Of a DNA stretch of 64,000 bases, positions 51,060 through 60,857 are shown one piece after another. Under the pieces are notes generated by a model. The model saw only the letters and a program-made list of their open reading frames with translations. It did not search any database and was not told the DNA's origin. The number at the start of each line of letters is the position of its first letter. Position 1 is the stretch's first letter. Made by a program: the position numbers and the translations under genes. Source of the stretch: Aestuariivita sp. (lineage in GTDB: Bacteria; Pseudomonadota; Alphaproteobacteria; Rhodobacterales; Rhodobacteraceae); assembly GCF_021404545.1 (NCBI RefSeq), contig NZ_JAAWWD010000006.1, positions 24,120 to 88,119 of the forward strand, given 5' to 3'.

Positions 51060-54000
51060 GTGCACGCATCTCAAGCCATCGCCATTGTCGGGATGGGCTG
51101 CCGTTTTCCCGGTGGCGCCGCAACGCCTGCGGCTTATTGGAACCTGCTTGAGGCAGGCGTGGACGCCACCTGCGACGTTCCCAAGGAACGTTGGGACATC
51201 CGGCGGTTCTATGACCCTGATCCCGCCACGCCTGGCAAGATCTATACCAGCCGGGGCGGGTTCCTGCGTGAATCGATCCGCGAATTCGACGCGCGGTTCT
51301 TTGGCATTTCCCCCCGAGAGGCCGCGCAGATGGATCCCCAGCAGCGGCTGTTGCTGGAGGTCACCTGGGAGGCATTCGAGCATGCGGGCATCGTGCCGGA
51401 CGATATGCGGGGATCACCCACCGGTGTGTTCGTCGGCGGCTTTACCATCGACAACAAGATCCACCTTTTGAATGCGCTGAACCGCGAGGCCATCACCAGC
51501 CACACCGCTGTCAGCGCGACACTGGGCATGCTGTCGAACCGGCTGTCCTATATCTATGATCTGCGCGGGCCCAGCATCACCAGCGACACCGCCTGTTCAT
51601 CCTCGCTCGTGGCGTTGCACCTTGCGGTACAGGCGCTCAGGAATGGGGAATGCGACACGGCACTGGCCTGCGGCGTGAATGTGATGTTCCGCCCGGCTTA
51701 CATGGTCGCGATGTCGAAAGGCGGCTTTCTGTCCCCCGATGGCCGCTGCAAGAGCTTTGATGCCCGTGGCGACGGCTATGGCCGTGGCGAGGGCGCGGGC
51801 GTACTTGTGCTCAAACCGCTCCGCGCGGCCGAGCGGGACGGCGATACGATCCAGGCGCTGATCCTGGAAACCGGCGTGAACCAGGACGGTCGCACCGACG
51901 GCATCACCCTGCCCAATGTCGATGCGCAAGCGGCGCTGGTGGAACGGGTGCTCGACCGGGCGCAGGTGACGCCCGATGCTGTGCAGTATGTCGAGGCGCA
52001 CGGCACGGGCACCCGGGCGGGTGACGCTGCCGAAGCGGAATCGCTCTCCCGCGCGATTGCACGGAAACGGCCGGCGGATGCGGGGCCTTTGGTGATCGGA
52101 TCGGCCAAGTCCAATATCGGGCACCTGGAGGCCGCAGCCGGCGTCGCGGGGGTGATCAAGGCGGCCCTTGCGCTGAAACATCGCAAGATCCCACCGAGTT
52201 TGCACTTCCGCAGCCCGCCGGACACGATCGATCTTGAGGCGCAGCGGATCAAGATCCCCACAAAATCGCAGCCCTGGCCAGAGGCCGAACGCGCCGTGGC
52301 CGCGGTCAACTCCTTTGGCTATGGCGGCACCAATGCACATGCGCTTTTGGCCGAACCGCCTGCGCGGGCCGCGATGCCCGTGCCTGTGCCTGTGCCCGAA
52401 CGGCCTATGATGCTGCCGGTTTCGGCGCGCAGCGATGCCTCTCTCATCCGCCAGTTGAAACAGCTGCACCAGGTCATCCGAGCCCATCCTGAAACCGCGC
52501 TGCCCGACCTCTGCTACACTGCGGCACGACACCGGTCGCATCACCCGTTTCGCGCGGCGGTGGTGTGCGACGAGCTTGCCCAGGTGAAAACGCAGCTGAA
52601 GAATTTCTTTGCCGGTGACGCCAGCGAGCGCGTTTTCGTGCCACCGACCGACGGGCGCGTCACGCCGAAACTGGCCTTTGTGTATACCGGGATGGGGCCG
52701 CAAAACTGGGGGATGGGGGCTGAGCTGATCGCCCGCGATCCGCTGGCGGCCAGGGCGTTCGAGCAATGCGACGCGATCTGGTCGGAACTGTCGGGCCGGT
52801 CACTCAGGCCCCTGTTCGCCGATGGGACCGGGGATCCGATGGGCGCGCCGATTGATGCGCAGCCTGCAAATTTTGTAATCCAGGTCATGCTGACCGAGGT
52901 CCTGAGGGCCTATGGCCTCGCCCCGGCTGCCGTGGTTGGCCACAGTACCGGCGAAATCGCCGCCGCCTGGGCAAGCGGCAGCTTGAGCCTTGAGGATGCG
53001 TTTCGCGTGACATGGCACCGCAGTCGCCTGCAGCAGACCCGCCTCGGTCAGGGGCGGATGATGGCCGTCGGCCAGCCGGAGGGTGTGACGCGCGCAGACC
53101 TTCCCGACACGCTGGATGTCGCGGCTGTCAACAGCCCCCGATCGGTGACGCTGGCGGGGACGGAAGACGCCCTTGCCGCCTATCGGGCCGAGGTCGAGGC
53201 GCGGGACGGGTTTGCCCGGCTGCTCAACGTGGGTGTGGCCTATCACAGCCGACAGATGGCCGGTCTCCAGGACGAGGTCCTGTCGTCCCTTGGGTCACTC
53301 GCGCCCCGTGTGCCGCAAACACCACTCTATTCGACCGTGACCGGCGCGCGGATCGAGAGTGCGGATCAGGACGCCGCCTATTGGTGGCAGAACCTGCGCC
53401 AGACGGTGCGATTTGCCGATGCCGCCGCCGCGATGATTGCGGATGGTCATACCGTGTTCCTGGAAATCGGGCCGCACCCGGTTCTTGCAGGCGCGCTGGT
53501 CGAGGCGATGGCGGCTGCACATGTCAAGGGGTTCTGCGTTGCCGCGCTCCGGCGCAAACGGGCCGAGCAGATCGCGGTCGCCTCTGCGGTGGCCGAGATC
53601 TATGCCCATGGTGTGGATCTGGAATGGCAGCGGCCTTGTCCGGCTGGAAATCGCGTGCATTTGCTGAGCTATCCCTGGGACCGCGAAGAGTTCTGGAGCG
53701 AGTCCGAGCTGTCTGCGCGCGACAGGTTGGGCACCAACGAGCACCCGATGCTGTCGCGGTCCTTGGATCAGGCGACGCCCACCTGGCAGGGGGAGTTTAC
53801 CCACGCGGTGCACGGCTTTCTGGCCGATCACGCCGTGGGGGGCGATGCGGTGTTTCCCGCCGCGGGCTTTGTCGAGCTGGCGCTGGTTGCGCGGCGAAAC
53901 CGTGCGGCCTCCACCGTGATCGAAGATCTGACATTCGAGACGTTTCTGCCGACCTTCGGCACGCCAATGATCCGGCTGCACCTGGATGAGGCAAGCGGCG

Positions 54001-57000
54001 CGGTGCAGATCTATAGCAGGGAGCGCGAGGTGGACGCCGCATGGGGCCGAAATGCCACCGGCTATGTCCGTCAGACCCCCGCACCGCCACACCAGAACAC
54101 GGCCGATCTGAACGCGATCCGGGCGCGCTGCCCCACCGATTTCGATGCCGCCGCCTTTTATCACAAGGCCAAGGCGCTGGGGCTGGAATATGGCACCTCC
54201 TTTCGCTGTATCCGGGCCGGCCATCTGGGCGAGGACGAGGGGCTGTTTCAGCTTAGATTGGCCAGCACCGACACGCCAACGGCGGATGATTACTATACCC
54301 ATCCCGTGCTCCTTGACGGGGCGTTGCAGGCGGGCCTTGCCCTGCAATTGGCAATCGCGCCAGCGGCCGACACGGTGTCGCTGCCCACCGGGATAGGTCA
54401 GCTGCGCTTTCACAAAAAGCTTGGCACGGAGGTCTGGTGCCACATCCGGCAGCGGGGCGCGGAGGTCGCGCTTGCGCTCCACGATAAGGATGGCGGGGTG
54501 TTGTTGGAGCTTTCGGGCCTTCGGACACGGGCCTTGCCCGTCGCGGGGCCGCGTGCCCGGACACAAGACCAGCTCCTTTACACCAGTGTCTGGGCTTCAC
54601 CGCGCACAACGAAATTGCCGGTCGCGAAGGAAACCACCTGGCTGGTTTTTGCGGATACGGAAGGGATCGCCGACGGGCTGAAGGACCGGGCCCCGGACAC
54701 GCTGATGTCTCTCGTGACGGTAAGGCCGGGATCGGCATTCTCCCGGCTGTCCCCGACCGAGTATCAGATTGCCCGGGGCAGCCGGGACGACATGCAAGAT
54801 CTGTTGGAGCATGTCGGCGGTCAGGAGCTGGCCGGGGTGATATACCTCTGGCCTGTCGATATCCCGGATCTGGGGCCGGAGCCAGGGGATGCGGCAACCG
54901 GAGAGGCGGATGTCATCGACCTGTTGCACCTGATCCAGGGGCTTGGCGCGCAATTCGGTGGCGCGGTGCCCCCCCTGACCGTTTGTTGTGCCGCGTCGCA
55001 GATCGTCGCGGTCGGGGACACGGGGCGCAGCGCGCCGGGCCAGCACGCCGTCTGGAGCGCTATCCGCGCGGCCCAGCTCGAACTGAGGCAGATGTCCTTC
55101 AAGCTGGTCGATCTGCCCACGCGGAACGGGTTCATCGCCTCCAAACGCCTGATGCATGAGCTGCATTTGGTGCAGACCGATACAGAGGTTGCGTATCGCG
55201 GCGGCTATCGCTTTGCCAATCGCGTCATACGGTTCGGGCCCGAGCGCTATCCGGTGCGGATGTCACAGCCCGGCGCCCGCTATCGATTTGCCGCGGTCAG
55301 CCGCGGCGGCACCGACCAGCGCGGTCTGATCGAAGTGGCGCCGCGCGATCTGGGCCCCGGCGAGGTAGAGGTTGCGCTGCACTGGACCGCATTGGGCGGG
55401 TTTGACCACCGAAGCATCCAGGACCACCCCGCACCGGATCTACCGCCACTGGCGCTGCGCTGTGCGGGTCGGGTCACGGCATTGGGAGCCGAGGTCGCCG
55501 ACCTTGCGCTGGATCAGGCCGTTGCCGTCCTTGCGCCACAAGCCCAGGTGAATTCCCACCTGGTTTTGCCCGCCGCGCAGGTGCTGGCCTATCCCGAGGG
55601 GATCGCGCTCGATGCCGATCGGGGCGCTTTGCTCGATTGGATGACGGCGCATCACGCGCTCTTTGCTTTGTGCGATGTCAAGCCAGGGGATTGGGTGCTG
55701 GTGCATCAGGCCGAGACAGGGGTCGGATTTGCCGCGGCGCAGCTCTGTGTCGTGTCGGGGGCGCGGGTCATCGCGACCGCGGGAACGGACGCGCGGCGCG
55801 CGGCGCTGCGGGATGCGGGCTGCCACGTGGTCAGCGACGCCCGGTCCTTTGCGTTTCGTGATGCGGTCCATATGGCGACCGGGGATCGTGGCGCGGATGT
55901 CGCGCTGACCCCCCTTGATGGTGAGCTGCGTGCGGCGTGTTTCGACGCCGTCCGCCCCGGAGGAACACTTCTGGATTACAGTCCGGTTGCGGCGGCAGGT
56001 GGCCAGATCCCGCTGAGCCTTCTGGATCGCGGCATCCGGCTTATCCGTTCCGATCTTGCCCAAGCCTTTACCGCGGATCGACCGGCTGCCGAACGCGCAC
56101 TGGCAGGTGTTCGCAAACATCTGGTCAAGGGCACAATGCCGCCGATCCCGGTCACGCCGTTTCATCCGTCCGACATCGAAAAGGCGCTGAACGCCAGCGT
56201 GCAGGACAGCCATATCGGGCGGCTGGCGCTGGAGACAGGCGGCAAGATCGTGCCGCTGATCGCGTGCCCTCCACGGCAGATCGTTCATCCGGATGCGGGT
56301 TATCTGATTACCGGCGGATTTGGCGGTATCGGGGTCGAGACGATCCGCTGGCTGCTGGGCGCCGGTGCGCGCCATATCGCGGTGCTCAGCCGATCCGGCC
56401 CGAAAAGCAGCGCCGCCCAGGCCATAGTGCAAGACGCTCGGGCGCAGGGTTGCACGCTGTTGCATCAAGAGGCCGATCTGGCCGATCCAGTGGCCGTCCG
56501 ACAGGCGCTGGCGCTTTTGGCGTCCCGAATGCCCCCGCTGCGTGGCGTTATCCATGCGGCGGGGCTGCTCGCGGATACCGATATCGAGCAGATGACCGCA
56601 GGCCAGGTGCAGGCGGTAATGGCGGCAAAGGCCACGGGTGCCCTGACCTTGCATAACGCGCTGGCGGAGGCCGATCTGGAGTTTTTCGTCTGCTATTCGT
56701 CGATCGCGGCCTCTTTGGGCAATATCGGGCAGTATAACTATGCGGCTGCAAACGGCTTTCTTCATGGGCTGGTGATGGCACGCCGCGCGCGGGGTCTGGC
56801 GGGGACCTGCATCAACTGGGGGCCTGTGGCCGATACCGGTATGGCGGCCGATGATCACCGCATCACCGAGCGATTGGCCCGCGCAGGTCTGGCATCGGTG
56901 TCGATCGACATGGTGTTCGACGTGATCGGCGAGGCGATCCGGCACAATTGGGTCAGCTTCGACGTGGTCGATATCGACTGGGGTATCTGGGGCCGCCAGG

Positions 57001-57374
57001 CAAGTGCCAAGTACCGGCTGAGGCTGAGCCAGGTTCTGCCGGAGGAGGACGCAGTCGGCGTCAGCTCTGCCGTTGCCTTTCGGGAGATGATCTATAGCCT
57101 CAGCCCGAACGAGCGAACGTCGACCATCTTTGCGCTGGTGGCGAAGGTCACGGCGCGGGTTCTGCGATTGAATGAAAGCCAGATCGACGCCTCGGCCAAT
57201 CTCGCGGATCTGGGCACGGATTCGATCATGGCGGCCGAGATCCGGCAAGAGCTGGCCGCGCGCACCGATGTGAGCCTGCGCACGGTCTATCTGACACGCG
57301 GACCAGAGCTTTCGGATATTGTCAGACGGCTTGAACTCGCCATTCTGCGCGGCGACACGGTCTATTCCGAGTAA
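51060..57374 (+). CDS. Reducing type I polyketide synthase (KS-AT-DH-ER-KR-ACP)
   Basis: This 2104-residue single-module enzyme has KS 1-430 (C179 in DTACSSS, H314, H355), AT about 530-830 (GHSTGE, S629; VAYHS at the specificity site suggests malonyl), DH about 905-1180 (H924, D1086), ER about 1406-1720 (GVGFAAAQ; the NADPH loop is partly altered), KR about 1740-1960 (TGGFGGIG; YNYAAANG) and ACP about 2015-2090 (GTDSIM, S2055). No thioesterase domain is present, so release needs another enzyme. The GTG start is fixed by an in-frame stop seven codons upstream. The product is probably a reduced acyl chain. It is the last gene of the operon with the three paralogues. Confidence 0.93.
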   Translation: MHASQAIAIVGMGCRFPGGAATPAAYWNLLEAGVDATCDVPKERWDIRRFYDPDPATPGKIYTSRGGFLRESIREFDARFFGISPREAAQMDPQQRLLLEVTWEAFEHAGIVPDDMRGSPTGVFVGGFTIDNKIHLLNALNREAITSHTAVSATLGMLSNRLSYIYDLRGPSITSDTACSSSLVALHLAVQALRNGECDTALACGVNVMFRPAYMVAMSKGGFLSPDGRCKSFDARGDGYGRGEGAGVLVLKPLRAAERDGDTIQALILETGVNQDGRTDGITLPNVDAQAALVERVLDRAQVTPDAVQYVEAHGTGTRAGDAAEAESLSRAIARKRPADAGPLVIGSAKSNIGHLEAAAGVAGVIKAALALKHRKIPPSLHFRSPPDTIDLEAQRIKIPTKSQPWPEAERAVAAVNSFGYGGTNAHALLAEPPARAAMPVPVPVPERPMMLPVSARSDASLIRQLKQLHQVIRAHPETALPDLCYTAARHRSHHPFRAAVVCDELAQVKTQLKNFFAGDASERVFVPPTDGRVTPKLAFVYTGMGPQNWGMGAELIARDPLAARAFEQCDAIWSELSGRSLRPLFADGTGDPMGAPIDAQPANFVIQVMLTEVLRAYGLAPAAVVGHSTGEIAAAWASGSLSLEDAFRVTWHRSRLQQTRLGQGRMMAVGQPEGVTRADLPDTLDVAAVNSPRSVTLAGTEDALAAYRAEVEARDGFARLLNVGVAYHSRQMAGLQDEVLSSLGSLAPRVPQTPLYSTVTGARIESADQDAAYWWQNLRQTVRFADAAAAMIADGHTVFLEIGPHPVLAGALVEAMAAAHVKGFCVAALRRKRAEQIAVASAVAEIYAHGVDLEWQRPCPAGNRVHLLSYPWDREEFWSESELSARDRLGTNEHPMLSRSLDQATPTWQGEFTHAVHGFLADHAVGGDAVFPAAGFVELALVARRNRAASTVIEDLTFETFLPTFGTPMIRLHLDEASGAVQIYSREREVDAAWGRNATGYVRQTPAPPHQNTADLNAIRARCPTDFDAAAFYHKAKALGLEYGTSFRCIRAGHLGEDEGLFQLRLASTDTPTADDYYTHPVLLDGALQAGLALQLAIAPAADTVSLPTGIGQLRFHKKLGTEVWCHIRQRGAEVALALHDKDGGVLLELSGLRTRALPVAGPRARTQDQLLYTSVWASPRTTKLPVAKETTWLVFADTEGIADGLKDRAPDTLMSLVTVRPGSAFSRLSPTEYQIARGSRDDMQDLLEHVGGQELAGVIYLWPVDIPDLGPEPGDAATGEADVIDLLHLIQGLGAQFGGAVPPLTVCCAASQIVAVGDTGRSAPGQHAVWSAIRAAQLELRQMSFKLVDLPTRNGFIASKRLMHELHLVQTDTEVAYRGGYRFANRVIRFGPERYPVRMSQPGARYRFAAVSRGGTDQRGLIEVAPRDLGPGEVEVALHWTALGGFDHRSIQDHPAPDLPPLALRCAGRVTALGAEVADLALDQAVAVLAPQAQVNSHLVLPAAQVLAYPEGIALDADRGALLDWMTAHHALFALCDVKPGDWVLVHQAETGVGFAAAQLCVVSGARVIATAGTDARRAALRDAGCHVVSDARSFAFRDAVHMATGDRGADVALTPLDGELRAACFDAVRPGGTLLDYSPVAAAGGQIPLSLLDRGIRLIRSDLAQAFTADRPAAERALAGVRKHLVKGTMPPIPVTPFHPSDIEKALNASVQDSHIGRLALETGGKIVPLIACPPRQIVHPDAGYLITGGFGGIGVETIRWLLGAGARHIAVLSRSGPKSSAAQAIVQDARAQGCTLLHQEADLADPVAVRQALALLASRMPPLRGVIHAAGLLADTDIEQMTAGQVQAVMAAKATGALTLHNALAEADLEFFVCYSSIAASLGNIGQYNYAAANGFLHGLVMARRARGLAGTCINWGPVADTGMAADDHRITERLARAGLASVSIDMVFDVIGEAIRHNWVSFDVVDIDWGIWGRQASAKYRLRLSQVLPEEDAVGVSSAVAFREMIYSLSPNERTSTIFALVAKVTARVLRLNESQIDASANLADLGTDSIMAAEIRQELAARTDVSLRTVYLTRGPELSDIVRRLELAILRGDTVYSE

Positions 57375-57573
57375 CCTGTCGGCGTCGCATCGCGTTGGTA
57401 AAAGGGGCGGGCCGGATCAGTGGAGTGGGGAAATGCCCAAGGTTCAACCGGGAACCGATAGGGGGCGGCCGTGAACGGCCCGCATTGTTTCCATTCCCAA
57501 GATGCCTTAGCATCGAAAAACGATCTTGGCCCCGATAGATCCAACTGAATTTAGCTGAAAAGATGCGTGCGAA

Positions 57574-57867
57574 ATGCCGGACCTGAGCAATATGACCGCC
57601 GAGAATTTCTCTGAGATGGAAGGGCTCGTCTTCACCGTCACCTCAACGGATCCAAAGGTTGAGCTTGAACTCGTCGAGGTCAAGAAACTGGGGGCCGGAG
57701 AGCGGCCAGGCGGTGCGTTTTCGCTGCTTTGGCAAGGGCCATCGGAACCTGCGCTGACCCAGGCGACCTATTGTTTGTCACAAGCCACAATCGGAGAGCA
57801 TGATATATTTCTGGTCCCCGTGGCGCAAAAAGAGATCGGGTATCAGTACGAGGCGATCTTTACCTGA
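57574..57867 (+). CDS. DUF6916-like small protein
   Basis: This 97-residue protein has the pattern LELVEVKKLG...GAFSLLWQGP...TYCLSQATIGEHDIFLVP, which I recognise as the small beta-rich DUF6916 family often encoded next to tail-collar/MdpB-like proteins. Its function is unknown. It is convergent with the acetyltransferase gene (19 bases apart) and belongs by theme with the minus-strand collar operon. The ribosome site is weak, and a second ATG lies six codons in. Confidence 0.7.
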   Translation: MPDLSNMTAENFSEMEGLVFTVTSTDPKVELELVEVKKLGAGERPGGAFSLLWQGPSEPALTQATYCLSQATIGEHDIFLVPVAQKEIGYQYEAIFT

Positions 57868-57886
57868 TCCGGACCGGGCAGTTCCT

Positions 57887-58420
57887 TTACGCAGCCGGTG
57901 TCCAACGCAAAAGGTCATAGACGCCTTTGTCTTCTACCACCTTGAACCCCAGACGCCGATAGAGCGACATCGCCGGGTTTTCCTTTTCAACGTGGATGCC
58001 GATGCCTTTGCCGCCATCGGCCGCCGCATCCTCCATCAGGTCCTTCAGAATGGCGCCGCCAATACCCTGGCCGCGTGTCTCGGGCATCAGGGCGATATCG
58101 ATGATCCGGTGCTCGCTGTCCCAGCGTTCCAAGTAAAGCCGCCCGATCCGCTGTTTTTCTTGCTCGATGATCAGCCAAAGCGCATCCGGATAGTGTTTTT
58201 GGTAGTGACCGTGCTGCGCCGAAAACTGCATGTCGATGAAAGCCTGCTTTTCCGGCTCATCCCATGGCGTGCGCGACAGCTCACCCTCGCGCGTAGAGCG
58301 ATAGAGCCGCGACAGAAACGTCATATCGTCCACCGTGATGCCCCGATAGCGGATGTCATGACCCGACGCATGCCGGACTGGCGGGAGGTGCAGCAAACGC
58401 TCGGTCGTCTCTTGGTTCAT
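57887..58420 (-). CDS. GNAT-family N-acetyltransferase
   Basis: This 177-residue protein has the acetyl-CoA-binding motif A (IALMPETRGQGIGGAILKDL; Q/RxxGxG/A) and motif B at the C-terminus (NPAMSLYRRLGFKVV). It transfers an acetyl group from CoA to an amine; the target is unknown. Its ATG overlaps the stop of the beta-propeller gene (ATGA). It is the last gene of the collar operon, where such acetyltransferases are commonly found. Confidence 0.85.
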   Translation of the reverse strand: MNQETTERLLHLPPVRHASGHDIRYRGITVDDMTFLSRLYRSTREGELSRTPWDEPEKQAFIDMQFSAQHGHYQKHYPDALWLIIEQEKQRIGRLYLERWDSEHRIIDIALMPETRGQGIGGAILKDLMEDAAADGGKGIGIHVEKENPAMSLYRRLGFKVVEDKGVYDLLRWTPAA

Positions 58421-59652
58421 TCCTCTTGCGCAAACGATGCCGTCACATCTTGGGTGATGGCCATGCTTGTGAGGTTGGTGCCGATCCGTGTCCAGCCGGC
58501 CTGCCAGAGACTGGGGCGCAATTCGGTGGTATAGTCGATCATGTTTGCCCGTGTATCGAGTGCAAAGAGGCTCAGCGCCCTGTTCGCGTTGGGGTGCAAC
58601 GCATACTGGCTGTCGCTTTGGGCAAATGCGATGACCGCGGGCGTTGTCCACTCTGACAGGTCGGAGCCGGTCTGGTGGGTGGCGTAGATCGGACTGGCCT
58701 GACCGCTTCCGACCTGAGCGGTCAGATAAAGGCCATTGTTGGCTGACACGCCCACCGCGAAATCCTGTATGTCCGCGTCGAACCCGGCCAAAAGAACCCA
58801 GTCTGTAAACGTGTCCTCGGCTGTGGCTGTCTGCACCCGCATGTAGATGTTCGATCCGACGGCGCCAAAGATATGCACCAGTGCATTGCCGTCAATCGCC
58901 AGCTCGAGCTGCTCAAGCTCGCCAACATACCCCGAGACATCCTGCCAGCCGATCCAGCTCTCGGGTTTCTGAGGGCGATCACTGTTCTGGAAGTTGATAA
59001 AGGGTGTCTTGTTTGCATTCAGACCACCGATGATCAGGCGCCCATCAGCGTTTTGCGTTGCGGTGATCGACACCAGGCTGCCGGGGATCTGGATCCAGTC
59101 CGACCAAGGTTGGCTGGGCAACGCCGGGACCTCGACGGTCACCTCGATCGGAGTGTCCGTGCCGGGCGGTATCACCGTTTCGGTCACTGTCTCAACCTGA
59201 TAGGGGTTCATGAACTTCCACCAGATCGCACCGTCCTTGTTCGCGCTCGTTCCAAAGACATTCGGGCGTCCGTTCAGCCCGTTGATCAGCTTGGTGTCGT
59301 GAAACGCCGATACCGATGGCGGAATGCCAAGATCGACCGGAAGATTGAACCGTTCGGGTGCATTGGGCTCCTGGTTTTCCGCGACATAGATCAGATGGTG
59401 CGTATCCTTTTGCTCCGCCAGCAGAGACACATAGCCGTCCATCGTCGTCGAGGCCTGCAGGGGCGTTGACTCAAAAGACAGATCCGTCAACGTCGTAAAG
59501 CTGTCGGCGAATGGCCCGTTTTCGCTGGTTTGATCCACATAGACCAGATGCCCGTCGGTATCGATGGCCCCGACAAAAATGCGAAAATACGAGGGTTCTA
59601 CATCCAAAGCCTCGCGTAAAACCTGTTCGGTCACGGCGGTCTCAGCTGACAT
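58417..59652 (-). CDS. Probable beta-propeller protein, unknown function
   Basis: This is a 411-residue protein with repeated blocks of about 45-55 residues carrying W/D and G motifs (WSDWIQIPGSLVSITATQNA, FTDWVLLAGFDADIQDFAVG, LSEWTTPAVIAFAQSDSQYA), as in propeller or sialidase-like folds. No signal peptide is seen. The second ATG (MSAETAV) is used because AAGGA lies eight bases upstream. It is between the third collar gene and the acetyltransferase gene. It could be a ligand-binding tip protein, by context only. Confidence 0.72.
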   Translation of the reverse strand: MSAETAVTEQVLREALDVEPSYFRIFVGAIDTDGHLVYVDQTSENGPFADSFTTLTDLSFESTPLQASTTMDGYVSLLAEQKDTHHLIYVAENQEPNAPERFNLPVDLGIPPSVSAFHDTKLINGLNGRPNVFGTSANKDGAIWWKFMNPYQVETVTETVIPPGTDTPIEVTVEVPALPSQPWSDWIQIPGSLVSITATQNADGRLIIGGLNANKTPFINFQNSDRPQKPESWIGWQDVSGYVGELEQLELAIDGNALVHIFGAVGSNIYMRVQTATAEDTFTDWVLLAGFDADIQDFAVGVSANNGLYLTAQVGSGQASPIYATHQTGSDLSEWTTPAVIAFAQSDSQYALHPNANRALSLFALDTRANMIDYTTELRPSLWQAGWTRIGTNLTSMAITQDVTASFAQEE

Positions 59653-59773
59653 GTCGATCATCCTTCATTTCGTATCACGTTGTACTGTCGGCTTCCGGGG
59701 CGTCGGCGCAACCAGCCTTCTGACAGTCTCACGCAAACAGTCCGATATCGTTTCCAAAAGAAATGCCGCGCAA

Positions 59774-60313
59774 CTAGCTGCGCGACGGATAAAGCCCGAC
59801 CAGCGCGATGATAAAGTTCATCACAAGAAAGGGCTGAAGGTTCGTATGCGGCTGCCCGCCGCCGGTTGTGCCGATGGCTTCGCTTGCCATATCGACAAGA
59901 TTGGCGCTTGTATTTGTCTGATAGAGAAGATCCGGTGGGAAACCGGCAGTTCGCGCCAAAGAGGTCGTGTTGCTTGGTTCGATACCGGATCCGCCGCCGT
60001 TGGTTGTCGCTCTGGCGCTATGCGAATGCGACGGAATCTGCGCCTCGTTCAGGGTGACCGTTTCAGACCCGACCCTTTGGCCCAGACGGCGGTTGGTCAA
60101 CCCGGGGCCGCGACCGGGATGCATCGGCGCGCGGCCTTGCATGTTGGGCAGTGCGGTTGTGGTGCGTCCGTCACCACCATATGTCGTGCCAATCAGCGAG
60201 AATAGCGCTGTATTGTTGGAGATCGGCAGCAGTTGCCCGTCGCAAAAGGCCCAGCCGCGCGGTGCGAAATTCCCGGCAAAGATGCGGATTTCGGCGATAA
60301 AGGGTTCCGACAT
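59774..60313 (-). CDS. Tail-collar/MdpB-like protein, third copy
   Basis: This 179-residue phage tail-collar domain protein has the canonical opening EIRIFAGNFAPRGWAFCDGQ, then ALFSLIGTTYGGDGRTT and LPNMQGRAPMHPGRGPG, then IPSHSHSARATTN. Homologues include microcystin-dependent protein MdpB and phage tail fibres. It probably makes trimeric fibre-like structures. The start ATG has AGGAGG seven bases upstream, within the same GGAGG...ATGTC arrangement as the second copy. Confidence 0.9.
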   Translation of the reverse strand: MSEPFIAEIRIFAGNFAPRGWAFCDGQLLPISNNTALFSLIGTTYGGDGRTTTALPNMQGRAPMHPGRGPGLTNRRLGQRVGSETVTLNEAQIPSHSHSARATTNGGGSGIEPSNTTSLARTAGFPPDLLYQTNTSANLVDMASEAIGTTGGGQPHTNLQPFLVMNFIIALVGLYPSRS

Positions 60314-60323
60314 GTCTGGCCTC

Positions 60324-60842
60324 CTAGGTGCGGCTTGGGTAAATGCCGAAAAGGGCAATGATGAAATTGATACAGATTGTTGGCATCAGGTTGGTATGGG
60401 ACTGTGACCCGCCGGTATTTCTAACCATGCTGGAAGAGAAGCTCGTGTTTTGGGATTCCACGGCAAAGAATGACACGCCGACACCCTTTCCAACGATCCT
60501 GCCCTGCGGGCCCAAATCAGTTGCATCCGCGGTGTTGGCAAAAAAGTCATGCGTATGACTGGCCAATTGATTGGTGGTCAGCGTCTCTTTCTCACCGCCG
60601 CCCTTGCTGCCCAGCCGACGGGGGCTCAGCCCCGGACCGGTACCCTGGTGCAGCGGTATCCGGCCGCGCATATCCGGCAACCCAAACGTTGTCCGACCAT
60701 CGCCGCCATAAATCGTGCCCAATAGCGAAAACAACGCGTCGTTTTGAGATACGGCAAGCAGTTGCCCATCGCAAAAGGCCCAGCCGCGCGGCGCGAAATT
60801 TCCGGCAAACATCCGAATTTCGCCAACAAAAGGTTCTGACAT
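60324..60842 (-). CDS. Tail-collar/MdpB-like protein, second copy
   Basis: This 172-residue paralogue has EIRMFAGNFAPRGWAFCDGQ, SLLGTIYGGDGRTTFGLPDM and RGRIPLHQGTGPGLSP. It starts 15 bases after the first copy and ends ten bases before the third. GGAGG lies six bases before the ATG. Confidence 0.9.
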   Translation of the reverse strand: MSEPFVGEIRMFAGNFAPRGWAFCDGQLLAVSQNDALFSLLGTIYGGDGRTTFGLPDMRGRIPLHQGTGPGLSPRRLGSKGGGEKETLTTNQLASHTHDFFANTADATDLGPQGRIVGKGVGVSFFAVESQNTSFSSSMVRNTGGSQSHTNLMPTICINFIIALFGIYPSRT

Positions 60843-60857
60843 GTCTGTCCTCCGGGG

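Noticed and set aside
55440..57248. 602-codon minus-strand frame opposite the polyketide synthase
   Set aside because: Its length is due to codon bias on the other strand. No motif, and the PKS frame holds KR and ACP motifs in the same place.
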